Program-made: the position numbers and the translations under genes
Part shown: in pieces, positions 20,461 through 29,679 of the stretch
Layout of the letters: every line of letters begins with the position of its first letter
Position numbering within the stretch: the stretch's first letter is position 1
DNA from: Entophlyctis helioformis
Lineage: Eukaryota; Chytridiomycota; Chytridiomycetes; Chytridiales; Chytriomycetaceae
DNA: 54,385 nucleotides
Reading direction: 5' to 3'
Assembly (NCBI GenBank): GCA_025526915.1
Contig: JAHLKH010000183.1
Span: forward strand, 1 to 54,385
Notes under the pieces: model-generated
Databases searched by the model: none
What the model saw: the letters and a program-made list of their open reading frames with translations, nothing else
Told to the model about the DNA's origin: nothing

Positions 20461-21399
20461 ATGTCAACCTCGAACAGCACCGTGGCCGATGCTCCGACGA
20501 CCGACGCCGGTGCTGGCATACTGCTCTTCACTGCAACAGACATCGCTGTCCAGGTGTCCATCAATTCAGCCGTCACAAGCGGCATGTGTGCTCTGAGCAT
20601 CCTCCTCTCGTCTCGCCACCTCTACGCCAAAGTAGCCGTATCCAAACTCCCGCTCATTGCTTCTTTCTTCTGGTTCATTTCGGCGCTCTTTGTCATGATC
20701 GCTACCGCCAAGTACGGCTCCACTCTCGGCTTTACTGAGTATATCTGGCCCGTCTTCCTCCCGGACCTCGTCTCACGCTCCGCACTCCTCTGGTTTACGT
20801 ATCTTCGCACGATGGCCGTTTGGCGCGACGCTCGATGGCTCAAGTATCTTCCAATAATCTTCCAGGCTGCACTGATCAGTGGCATGTTCTTCGTCTTCTG
20901 GGAGCAGCGTCCTGCGTCGATACTATACACCAAGGGCGATATCACCATGCTCAACGCAGCGGTCGCCTACTACGCCGCGACGGACCTGCTCATCTCGGTT
21001 ATCGACATATTGCTCATCGGTCGTCTGTGGGTCCTCAACAGGCAAATGTCTTCGGGTCTCGGCGGCAAATCTGAGCTCGTCAAGCCGCTCTTCTTCTACT
21101 TTTCGATCGTGTGTATGATGATTACCACCCTTCTCTCTGTCGTCATGGCCGTCCTCGTTACCACCGACAAAGACCCCTACTTCGGATACAACACGCTTCT
21201 GTTCGCCTTCCGCATTCTCTTCACGGACATCTTCTCGAACCTGATGCGCGACTCGCTCATCGAAGCCAGAATGAGCAAAGCGGCCAAGTCTGTTAATACT
21301 ACTGGACATACGTCGCAAAGAAGCAGCGTCACTGAACCCCCCAAGATGTCTATCAAACCGTTGGCTGTTCGCCAGTCCCAGTCCGCCGATGCAACCTGA
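20461..21399 (+). CDS. Seven-transmembrane protein, array copy 3 (intact, tail type 1)
   Basis: Single exon, 312 residues, same length as copy 1. Starts MSTSNSTVADAPTTDAG with an NST glycosylation site. It has seven hydrophobic helices with the family motifs LSSRHLYAKVAVSKLP, LLWFTYLRTMAVW, AATDLLISVIDILLIGRLWV, ELVKPLFFYFSIVCMMI and SNLMRDSLIEARM. The tail ends VRQSQSADAT, close to copy 1 (VRQSQSVDST). An open frame extends upstream to 20062 through spacer DNA and the relic start. I chose 20461 because it aligns with copies 1 and 5. Unknown function; receptor-like by layout. Confidence 0.8.
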   Translation: MSTSNSTVADAPTTDAGAGILLFTATDIAVQVSINSAVTSGMCALSILLSSRHLYAKVAVSKLPLIASFFWFISALFVMIATAKYGSTLGFTEYIWPVFLPDLVSRSALLWFTYLRTMAVWRDARWLKYLPIIFQAALISGMFFVFWEQRPASILYTKGDITMLNAAVAYYAATDLLISVIDILLIGRLWVLNRQMSSGLGGKSELVKPLFFYFSIVCMMITTLLSVVMAVLVTTDKDPYFGYNTLLFAFRILFTDIFSNLMRDSLIEARMSKAAKSVNTTGHTSQRSSVTEPPKMSIKPLAVRQSQSADAT

Positions 21400-21498
21400 A
21401 GAGGAGACTGCAAGTTCGTGTCTCTGCGTCTCTGCGTGTCTGTGTCTCCGTGTCTCTGCCACTGTCTCTCTGGATATCTGTCTTTGTCTGTATCAAGG

Positions 21499-21504
21499 AA
21501 TAAA
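21499..21504 (+). terminator. Polyadenylation signal after 7TM copy 3
   Basis: AATAAA 100 bp after the stop, same context as after copy 1. Confidence 0.5.
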
Positions 21505-21685
21505 GCACGCCTGTGCAATGCGTCACTATCGACCACCTGGCTCAGCGAAAACGGGACGCCCATTGTCTCTGTGAATTCACGCACGCAATGACGCCGGAAG
21601 GGAGTTCGCATCACGGTAACCGCATTGTCAAGACACGCGCGTCGAGAACCGGGCCAAAAGCTTTCCTTCAAAACCACGCTCTGCA

Positions 21686-22642
21686 ATGTCTTCAAATGGC
21701 ACCACTGACCCTACCACCGATGCCGGTACCAGCGATGGCGGCATGCCCGGATTCACCTATCTGGACATCTTCATCCAGGTCTGCGTCTTTGCGACGCTGA
21801 CCACCGGCATGTCTGCGTTGTGTATCGCTCTATCGTCGCGCCATCTCTATGCAAAAGCCAGGATCAGCAAGCTTCCGCTCATCGCCTCCATCGTCTGGTT
21901 TCTGTCGGCGTTCTTTCTGACGCTGTCGATTATATACTCGGGCACGTTTGCCGGCACGTTTGTGTATGGCTGGCTGTCGATGGTCTGCGACATCATTGCC
22001 CGCAGCGTCCTGCTCTGGTTCACGTACTATCGTACCTGCTCGGTCTGGGCCAACGTGCGGTTCCTCAAGTACCTGACCGGATTTGTCCAGGCGGTGCAGC
22101 TCGGTGGATGGGCCTTTATGTTCCGCGAGCAGCTGCCAGACTCGATGTACATGACTCAGGGCGACTTGACGCGCTTCAATTATGCCGTTGGCACGTATGC
22201 ATCGACGGACCTGCTTGCCGCCGTCATCGATCTCATTCTCGTGGGGCGTCTGTAGGCCCTCAACAAGCAAATGGTAAAGTCGGGTCTCGGCCGCCAATCC
22301 GAGCTCGTCAAGCCGCTCTTCTTCTACTTCTCGATCGCCTGCATGCTGATTGTCGTGATCCTCTCGATCATCATGGCCATCCTCTTCGCCACCGGCAACG
22401 ACCCCTTCTTCGGATACAACACGATCCTGTTCTCATTTCGCATCCTCTTGACGGACATCTTCTCGAACCTGATGCGCGACTCGCTCATCGAGGCTCGTGC
22501 AGATAGTGCTGGTCGTCGCGCGTCGCTTGCATCTGGTTCTGAGAGCCGCCCAATGAACGATGCTGCGTCCGGATCCAAGTCGATGAGTGCCGCTCCTGCC
22601 AAACGCCAGGTGATCAAGGCTTCGCACGCTGAGAACAGCTGA
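21686..22642 (+). pseudogene. 7TM-family array copy 4, same in-frame TAG as copy 2 (tail type 2)
   Basis: Nearly identical to copy 2 over its whole length (for example NVRFLKYL here, NVQFLKYL there; tail ends HAENS instead of HAESS). The TAG is at 22253-22255, again on the Trp codon after GRL, and the frame stays open for 129 codons after it. Together with copy 3 and spacer 2 it forms a unit about 3.19 kb downstream of copy 1, copy 2 and spacer 1, so the shared stop most simply predates duplication of that unit. Confidence 0.65.
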
Positions 22643-23239
22643 GCATCCTCTTTGGTTACCAGTCCCCTTGATCGTTCTCTTGTATGGTGTCGTTCGGCCA
22701 AGTGCGGCGTGCTGTTCTCCTGCGTACTCGGCCAAGTATATCGTTCTCTTGTGGCTTATCTGCCCCAATGAAGCTGTTTCATTCACTCATCTGGCTTGGA
22801 GTGGCCGTGACGCCGCTTCTTCAAGCATCGTTGCTGAGGGTCAGAGGACCACTGGCAGTCGCACACTCATCCAGGACTGTGGCATCCAGGACTGCGACTT
22901 GACATTCGCGGCCGTGTGCGAGCCGTCTGCTGCAAGCCGTGGAGTGCACACCACAGACACAGCAACGCACGCACGCTTCAGTCGCTGCTCAGATGTGCTG
23001 CTCATGGATCGCAAGCTGGCTCGTTGTGCCAGCCTGACCGCACGCCACACAACACTCGTTGCTGTCGCACTCAAGGCAGCTGGTGGCAGCTGGCTGCATC
23101 TCGCCACCGACATCTGCTCTTTCAACAACGGCTGCCATGCCAGCTGCGATCCAAACCTGCATGGATCGCAGCATGTCGATGTCAGCAATGTGTGTGGTCG
23201 GTGATGTGTGGCCGTCCCATGTCTCTTGGCTTTGCAAAG

Positions 23240-23253
23240 TGACGTCATCCAAT
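23240..23253 (+). promoter_or_regulatory. CRE-like TGACGTCA next to CCAAT, spacer 2
   Basis: Same element and same 105-bp distance to the relic ATG at 23345 as in spacer 1. Confidence 0.5.
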
Positions 23254-23344
23254 GCAAGCTGGCGGCCGACCCCTCCGCGACATTCACTGGACTGGCCGAA
23301 CAAGACCGCATCTCAGCAACGCCGTCGTTATCTCGCATCAGAGC

Positions 23345-23415
23345 ATGAGCAACGAGACAACAGCCACAGAGAACGATGCCAGCGCAAGCCCTGTATTCAC
23401 TGAGATCGACATCTT
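23345..23415 (+). pseudogene. Relic start of a type-B 7TM gene, spacer 2
   Basis: MSNETTATENDASASPVFTE then the same abrupt switch after EIDI as in spacer 1. Confidence 0.7.
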
Positions 23416-23651
23416 GAGTATCCCACAACGAGCAATGAAGCGTCCCCTTCCAGCTGCACCACCAACTTGGCAGACATTCTGCGCCATCCACTTTGGCAGA
23501 CATTTGGAAAATGGCACGTCGAATATGCGTCGAATCAGCTGCCGAGGCTGTGCCCGAGAGCCTGTGAAACGCGACGCATTACGCAATGACGGCAGAGGGT
23601 GCGTGGTCAATGCGTCTACTTTCCCCCGTCATTCCATTATCGCGTTTCGTC

Positions 23652-24605
23652 ATGTCAACCTCGAACAGCACCGTGGCCGATGCTCCGACGACCGACGCCG
23701 GTGCTGGCATACTGCTCTTCACTGCAACAGACATCGCTGTCCAGGTCTCCATCAATTCAACTGTCGCAAGCGGCATGTGTACTCTCTGCATCCTTCTTTC
23801 GTCTCGCCACCTGTACGCCAAAGTAGTCGTATCCAAACTCCCGCTCATTGCTTCTTTCTTCTGGTTCATTTCGGCGCTCTTTGTCATGATCGCGACTGCC
23901 AAATACGGCACTACTCTCGGCTTTACTGAGTATATCTGGCCCGTCTTCCTCCCGGACCTCGTCTCACGCTCCGCACTCCTCTGGTTCACCTACCTTCGCA
24001 CGATGGCTGTTTGGTCCGAAGCTCGATGGCTCAAGATCCTTCCAATAATCTTCCAGGCGGCACTGATCAGTGGCATGTTCTTCGTCTTCTGGGAGCAGCG
24101 TCCTGCGTCGATACTATACACCAAGGGCGATATCACCATGCTCAACGCAGCGGTCGCCTACTACGCCGCGACGGACCTGCTCATCTCGGTTATCGATGTA
24201 TTGCTCATCGGTCGTCTGTGGGTCCTCAACAGGCAAATGACGTCGAGTCTCGGTCGCAAATCTGAGCTCGTCAAGCCGCTCTTCTTCTACTTTTCGATCG
24301 TGTGTATGATGATTACCACCCTTCTCTCTGTTGCCATGGCCGTCCTTGTTACCACCGACAAAGACCCCTACTTCGGATACAACACGCTTCTGTTCGCCTT
24401 CCGCATTCTCTTCACGGACATCTTCTCAAATCTGATGCGCGACTCGCTCATCGAGGCTCGTGCGGAAAGTGCCAGTCGTCGCGCGTCGCTTGCAACTGGC
24501 TCAGAGAGCCGCCCAATGAACGACGCTACGTTTGGATCCAAGTCGATGAGTGCCGCTCCCGCCAAGCGCCTGGTGATCAAGGCTTCGCACGCTGAGAGCG
24601 GCTGA
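23652..24605 (+). CDS. Seven-transmembrane protein, array copy 5 (intact chimera: type-1 body, type-2 tail)
   Basis: Single exon, 317 residues. The body from MSTSNSTVADAPTTDAG to helix 7 is almost that of copy 3. From about SLIEARAES onward it follows the tail of copies 2 and 4 (RRASLATGSESRPMND, ending SHAESG). The Trp codon after GRL is intact (GRLWVLNRQM). This is what a deletion or unequal crossover between a copy-3-like and a copy-4-like gene would produce. It is the only intact open frame in the array carrying the type-2 tail. It has all seven helices and should be functional if expressed. Confidence 0.8.
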   Translation: MSTSNSTVADAPTTDAGAGILLFTATDIAVQVSINSTVASGMCTLCILLSSRHLYAKVVVSKLPLIASFFWFISALFVMIATAKYGTTLGFTEYIWPVFLPDLVSRSALLWFTYLRTMAVWSEARWLKILPIIFQAALISGMFFVFWEQRPASILYTKGDITMLNAAVAYYAATDLLISVIDVLLIGRLWVLNRQMTSSLGRKSELVKPLFFYFSIVCMMITTLLSVAMAVLVTTDKDPYFGYNTLLFAFRILFTDIFSNLMRDSLIEARAESASRRASLATGSESRPMNDATFGSKSMSAAPAKRLVIKASHAESG

Positions 24606-25308
24606 GCATCCTCTTTGGTTACGAGTCCCCTTGATCGTTCTCTTGTATGGTGTCGTTCGGCCAAGTGCGGCGTGTTGTTCTCCTGCGTACTCGGCCAAGT
24701 ATATCGTTCTCCTGTGGCATAGCTGCCCTAATGAAGCTGCTTCCTTTCACTGATCTGGCTTGGAGTGGTCATGACGCCGCTTCTTCAAGCATCGCTACTG
24801 ACGGTCTGATGAGCACTGGCTGTCGCACACGCATCCAGGACTGTGGCATCCAGGACTTCGACCTGACGTTCGCGGTTGTGTGCGAGCCGTCTGCTGCAGG
24901 CCGTGGAGTGCACGCCACAGACACAGCAGCGCACGCACGCTTCAGTCGCTGCTCAGACATGTTGCTCATGGATCGCAAGCTGGCTCGTTGTGCCAGCCTG
25001 ACCGCACGCCACACAACACTCGTTGCTGTCGCACTCACGGCAGCTGGTGGCAGCCGGCTGCATCTTGCCACCGACATCTGCTCTTTCAACAACGGCTGCC
25101 ATGCCAGCTGCGATCCAAACCTGCATGGATCGCAGCATGTCGATGTCAGCAATGTGTGTGGTCGGTGATGTGTGGCCGTCCCATGTCTCTTGGCTTTGCA
25201 AAGTGACGTCATCCAATGCAAGCTGGCGGCCGACCCCTCCGCGACATTCACTGGACTGGCCGAACAAGACCGCATCTCAACAACGCCGTCGTTATCTCCC
25301 AGCGTACG
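24606..25308. repeat. Array spacer 3
   Basis: About 700 bp matching the first part of spacers 1 and 2, but running directly into a type-B gene rather than a relic. CRE/CCAAT at 25204-25217. No gene seen. Confidence 0.85.
25204..25217 (+). promoter_or_regulatory. CRE-like TGACGTCA next to CCAAT, before copy 6
   Basis: 105 bp before the start codon of copy 6, so here the element is in a natural promoter position. Confidence 0.55.
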
Positions 25309-26408
25309 ATGAGCAACGAGACAACAGCCACAGAGCACGATGCCAGCGCAAGCCCTGTATTCACTGAGATCGACATCTATAAGCAAGTCAGCATCCTGGA
25401 CACGCTCTGTTGTGCAATGTGTGTCGTCTGCATCACAATGTCGTCTCGCCACCTGTACGCACGAGTATGGCTCAGCAAGATGCCGCTCGTCGCGGCCATC
25501 TCCTGGTTTCTCTCGTCTCTCTTCCTCACTCTGGACACGCTAATGCTCAGCGACACCACCACCCAGCTGACCGTCAACGGCTGGCTGTCCTGGGCGACCG
25601 ACCTTATCGCACGCAGCATGCTGCTCTGGTTCACGTACTACCGGACGCTTTCGATCTGGAGGAATGCGCGGTTCCTGCTTCCTCTCACGCTGGCCATCCA
25701 GCTCGCCCAGATCGCTGCATGGGTGTTTGTGGTGTACCTGAGCCTTCCGAGCACGTGGGAAGCAATACCAGACAGAGCACCGGCACTAATGGATTTGTCT
25801 ATCGGATTGCTTGCAGCAACAGACCTCCTCACCGGCACCATCGACTTAATCTTGATCAGCCGCATGTGGACCCTCCGTAAGAGCCGGACTGCTGCCGGTA
25901 CTGTTGATGCTGTTGGTGACCGTCTCTGTTGCCTGCTTGTGGGCGACAGTATTTGTTGGTTGCACACATAAACTTTAATAAAATGAAATCTGGCGGAAAT
26001 ACATCGCCGAACACACACACAAACGCCCTCAACAAGCAAATGTCTTCCAGTCTCGGCCGCCAATCTGAGCTCGTCAAGCCGCTCTTCTTCTACTTCTCGA
26101 TCGTGTGTATGATGATTGTCATCTTCATCTCGATCATCATGGCCATCCTCTTCGCCACCGGCAACGACCCCTACTTCGGGTACAACACGATCCTGTTCTC
26201 ATTTCGCATCCTCTTGACGGACATCTTCTCGAACCTGATGCGCGACTCGCTCATCGAGGCTCGTGCAGACAGTGCTGGTCGTCGCGCGTCGCTTGCATCT
26301 GGCTCAGAGAGCCGCCCAATGAACGACGCTGCGCGCGGATCCAAGTCGGCGAGTGCCGCTCCCGCCAAGCGCCTGGTGATCAAGGCTTCGCACGCTGAGA
26401 GCGGCTGA
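25309..26408 (+). pseudogene. 7TM-family array copy 6, broken type-B/type-2 chimera with an insertion
   Basis: The 5' half (MSNETTATEHDASASPVFTE to LILISRMWTL) matches type-B copy 7 and has helices 1-5. At about 25877 the match ends; roughly 150 bp of unrelated, partly AT-rich DNA follows (including TTAATAAAATG and an ACACAC run). The match resumes at about 26029 with ALNKQMSSSLGRQSELVKPL and the type-2 tail, ending SHAESG. The first half runs into a stop at 25969-25971. A GT (CTCC|GTAAGAG at 25877) looks like a donor, but I found no acceptor that restores the frame at the LNKQM homology. So it is probably broken, with a small chance of an unusual intron. Confidence 0.65.
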
Positions 26409-27116
26409 GCATCCTTTTTGGTTACCAGTCCCCTTGATCGTTCTCTTGTATGGTGTCGTTCGGCCAAGTGCGGCGTGTTGTTCTCCTGCGTACTCGGCCA
26501 AGTATATCGTTCTCCTGTGGCATAGCTGCCCTAATGAAGCTGCTTCCTTTCACTGATCTGGCTTGGAGTGGTCATGACGCCGCTTCTTCAAGCATCGCTA
26601 CTGACGGTCTGATGAGCACTGGCAGTCGCACACTCATCCAGGACTGTGGCATCCACGACTGCGACTTGACATTCGCGGCTGTGTGCGAGCCGTCTGCTGC
26701 AAGCCGTGGAGTGCACACCACAGACACAGCAACGCACGCACGCACGCTTCAGTCGCTGCTCAGATGTGCTGCTCATGGATCGCAAGCTGGTTCGTGGTGC
26801 CAGCCTTGCCGTGCGCCACACAACACTCGCTGCTGTCGCACTCAAGGCAGCTGGTGGCAGCTGGCTGCATCTTGCCACCGACATCTGCTCTTCCAACAAC
26901 GGCTGCCATGCCAGCTGCGATCCGAGTCTGCATGGATCGCAGCATGTTGATGTCAGCAATGTGTGTGGTCGGTCATTGCGTGGCCGTCCCATGTCTCTTG
27001 GCTTTGCAAAGTGACGTCATCCAATGCAAGCTGGCGGCCGACCCTTCCGCGACATTCACTGGACTGGCCGAACAAGACCGCATCTCAACAACGCCGTCGT
27101 TATCTCCCAGCGTACG
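26409..27116. repeat. Array spacer 4
   Basis: Fourth copy of the roughly 700-bp spacer, somewhat more diverged than the others, leading into copy 7. CRE/CCAAT at 27012-27025. No gene seen. Confidence 0.85.
27012..27025 (+). promoter_or_regulatory. CRE-like TGACGTCA next to CCAAT, before copy 7
   Basis: 105 bp before the start of copy 7, as for copy 6. Confidence 0.55.
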
Positions 27117-28100
27117 ATGAGCAACGAGACAACAGCCACAGAGAACGATGCCAGTGTTGACCCTGCATTCACTGACACCGACATCTTTGTGCAAGTCAGC
27201 ATGGTGGCCACGCTCGGCTGCGCCATGTGCGTCGTCTGCATCACACTGTCGTCTCGCCACCTGTACGCACGAGTGTGGCTCAGCAAGATGCCGCTCGTCG
27301 CGGCCATCTCCTGGTTTCTCTCGTCTCTCTTCCTCACTCTGGACACGCTAATGCTCAGCGACACCACCACCCAGCTGACAGCCTACAGCTGGCTGTCCTT
27401 GGTAGCCGACCTTATTGCACGCAGCATGCTGCTCTGGTTCACGTACTACCGGACGCTTTCGATCTGGAGGAATGCGCGGTTCCTGCTTCCTCTCACGCTG
27501 GCCATCCAGCTCGCCCAGATCGCTGCATGGGTGTTTGTGGTGTACCTGAGCCTTCCGAGCACGTGGGAAGCAATACCAGACAGAGCACCGGCACTAATGG
27601 ATTTGTCGATCGGATTGCTTTCAGCGACAGACCTCCTCACCGGCACCATCGACTTTATCTTGATCAGCCGCATGTGGTCGCTCAACAAGAAACTCTCGCG
27701 TCTGTCCACAAGCAGACATAAGCAGTACGAGCTCGTCAAGCCGCTCTTCTTCTACTCCTCGATCGTCTGCTTGCTCCTCGTGTTTGGAATCTCGGTTGCC
27801 ATGGCTGTCCTCTTCGCCACGGGCCTTGATCCTTACTTTGGGTTCAACACGACCCTGTTCGCGTTCCGGATATTCCTCACGGACATCTTCTCCAACCTGA
27901 TGCGGGACTCGCTCATCGAAGCTCACGCCGAAAACAAGGCGAAAGCAGCATCGATGGAGAGCGATTCACAGAGTACCACTGCTGATGATACGAAAGATTC
28001 TCCATCTCGTGCTCATGCTCGTGCTGGCAATGGTAACACCGGCAATCGGTGGCGATTCACCCAGCGATCCGTTGTTGGCCATACGCCAAAGCCCGAATGA
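27117..28100 (+). CDS. Seven-transmembrane protein, array copy 7 (intact type B, tail captured from the inverted repeat)
   Basis: Single exon, 327 residues. Starts MSNETTATENDASVDPAFTD. Seven helices with family motifs LSSRHLYARVWLSKMP, LLWFTYYRTLSIW, SATDLLTGTIDFILISRMWS, ELVKPLFFYSSIVCLLL and SNLMRDSLIEAHAENKAKAA. The loop after helix 5 is longer and more basic than in type A (NKKLSRLSTSRHKQY). The last 33 or so codons (SPSRAHARAGNGNTGNRW to HTPKPE) lie inside the right arm of the inverted repeat (from 27998). They are therefore the reverse strand of sequence that is non-coding at the left arm. The original C-terminus was lost and replaced. Confidence 0.78.
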   Translation: MSNETTATENDASVDPAFTDTDIFVQVSMVATLGCAMCVVCITLSSRHLYARVWLSKMPLVAAISWFLSSLFLTLDTLMLSDTTTQLTAYSWLSLVADLIARSMLLWFTYYRTLSIWRNARFLLPLTLAIQLAQIAAWVFVVYLSLPSTWEAIPDRAPALMDLSIGLLSATDLLTGTIDFILISRMWSLNKKLSRLSTSRHKQYELVKPLFFYSSIVCLLLVFGISVAMAVLFATGLDPYFGFNTTLFAFRIFLTDIFSNLMRDSLIEAHAENKAKAASMESDSQSTTADDTKDSPSRAHARAGNGNTGNRWRFTQRSVVGHTPKPE

Positions 28101-28272
28101 ACGTGACTGTTGAGGTGTGGCTGCCACTCCTGGTATGCATTCACACTGCAAGGCTTCATTGCACAGTCAGCACGTGGACGGCAGATCACGCCAAACAGCA
28201 GAAACCACGCCACGCATTCCAACAGAAGCATGCACGGCTTCATTGCACAGCACAGCGATTGGCCACCGGACA

Positions 28273-29505
28273 TCAAAGCTTGGATGCAGCAGCCTTCTTG
28301 AGCACAACAACACCGTTGGCCAGGTTGACCTTGCCAGTCTCCTTGATGCGCTGCACAAACGTCACGACGACCGTGTCGCCCTTGTCCTCTTTCCACGCGA
28401 GCGTCTCGAGCGTCTGGCCGGGGATGACGGGCGACGCGAAGCGCGCGGACATGGACACGAAGCGCGACGGGTCCGAGCCCGCGAAGCCGGCGACAATGGC
28501 GTGCGCGGCGTATCCATACGAGCACAGACCGTGCAGGATGATGCCACCGAATCCCATCGACTTGCCGAGTTTGGGGTCCTGTCCCAGCCACGCACAGTCC
28601 ACGCAGAGATGGCAGAGATCGCAGAGATGGCAGAGATCGCAGAGATCGCAGAGATGGCAGAGATCACAGTGTGTCAGCAGGCAGTCACTTCACTCTGCAA
28701 GAGTCAACCAGACCAGACAGCAAGACCAGACAGCCAGACAATCTCACAATGTGCAGCGGGTTGTAGTCGCCGTTCAGACGGTACAATGCCGCGTGGTTGG
28801 CACCAACAACGTCCGTGTGGATGTAGTCCGGGTTGCGCTGGGGCGGGTTGCCGCCGACAGGCTTCGCCACGAGGAACTTGGAGAAGCCCTTTTCAAACGT
28901 CGCGCCGAGGAACATGGACGTGGCGAACATGCGCACGTGGGGAACGCCGGCCGGGCAGACGAGCGTGTGCTCCTGCTCCATGATGATGCCCTTGCCCGTG
29001 TCCTTGATGCCGTTGACTCGCTTGGTGATGTGCCAGCCGGTGCCCGACGAGGCCGGGATGGGACGCAGGACCTCGATCGACTGCTCGGCTGGCGGATGTC
29101 GGAAGGCAGATGTGAGTCACGTGCGAGGTTGCGGAGCGTTCAAGGTCAGGTCAGCACGGCGGGCAGGCAGCCAGGCAGCCAGGCGGTGACTGGCAGCTCA
29201 GACAGGCAGGCAGACAGCCAGGCAAGCTCACCGTGCACCACACGGCGCCGGTCAAACTCGGGCAGCGGCACACGGCCGCCGTGGTCGAGCATCTTGGCAA
29301 AGTCGGTGACGGTGTGCGAGTCGCCCTTGAGGCTCAGCACGAGCGGGTACGTCGGGAACGGCGACCACTTGGGGTCGAGCTCGTACGTGAGGTTGAGCTC
29401 GGCCGGCTGAGCGCCGATGGTGTGGGCGTACAGGAGCAGGTCGCGCTGCGTCCACGACACGGGCAGCGGCTGCGCTTCGAAGCCGACGGCCTTGGCAAGC
29501 GACAT
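28273..29505 (-). CDS. Peroxisomal enoyl-CoA hydratase 2, copy 2
   Basis: Exons 29505-29232, 29088-28748 and 28578-28273, with exactly the same exon lengths as copy 1 (274, 341, 306 nt). The protein blocks I compared (exon 1, the KGIIMEQEHTLVCP to NGDYNPLHI block, and exon 3 ending ASKL) are the same as in copy 1. Motif, PTS1 and splice sites are all kept, so both copies should be functional. Introns are slightly longer than in copy 1. The upstream 170 bp, including the start of the 5' UTR, are inside the arm, so the promoter may be only partly copied. Confidence 0.92.
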
Positions 29506-29679
29506 GGTGGCGATGGTGGTGGTTGTTGTGGTGGTTGTGGTGGCGGTGGTGTGTGCTGCTGGCAGAGTGCAGATGGCAGATGGCAAGCAAAGCGTGTTGT
29601 GCACCGACTGTTTATTGCACCACCCGACACACTCACAAGCACAAGCTCACAAGCACATCCAACTCAAGCACACGCCAGA

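Larger units (their letters stand above)
22643..23651. repeat. Array spacer 2
   Basis: Near copy of spacer 1, with a CRE/CCAAT element at 23240-23253, a relic type-B start at 23345 and the upstream region of copy 5. No gene seen. Confidence 0.85.

Noticed and set aside
28049..29410. 453-residue plus-strand frame across the right arm
   Set aside because: Antisense of the second hydratase gene, whose exons and motifs are clear on the minus strand.
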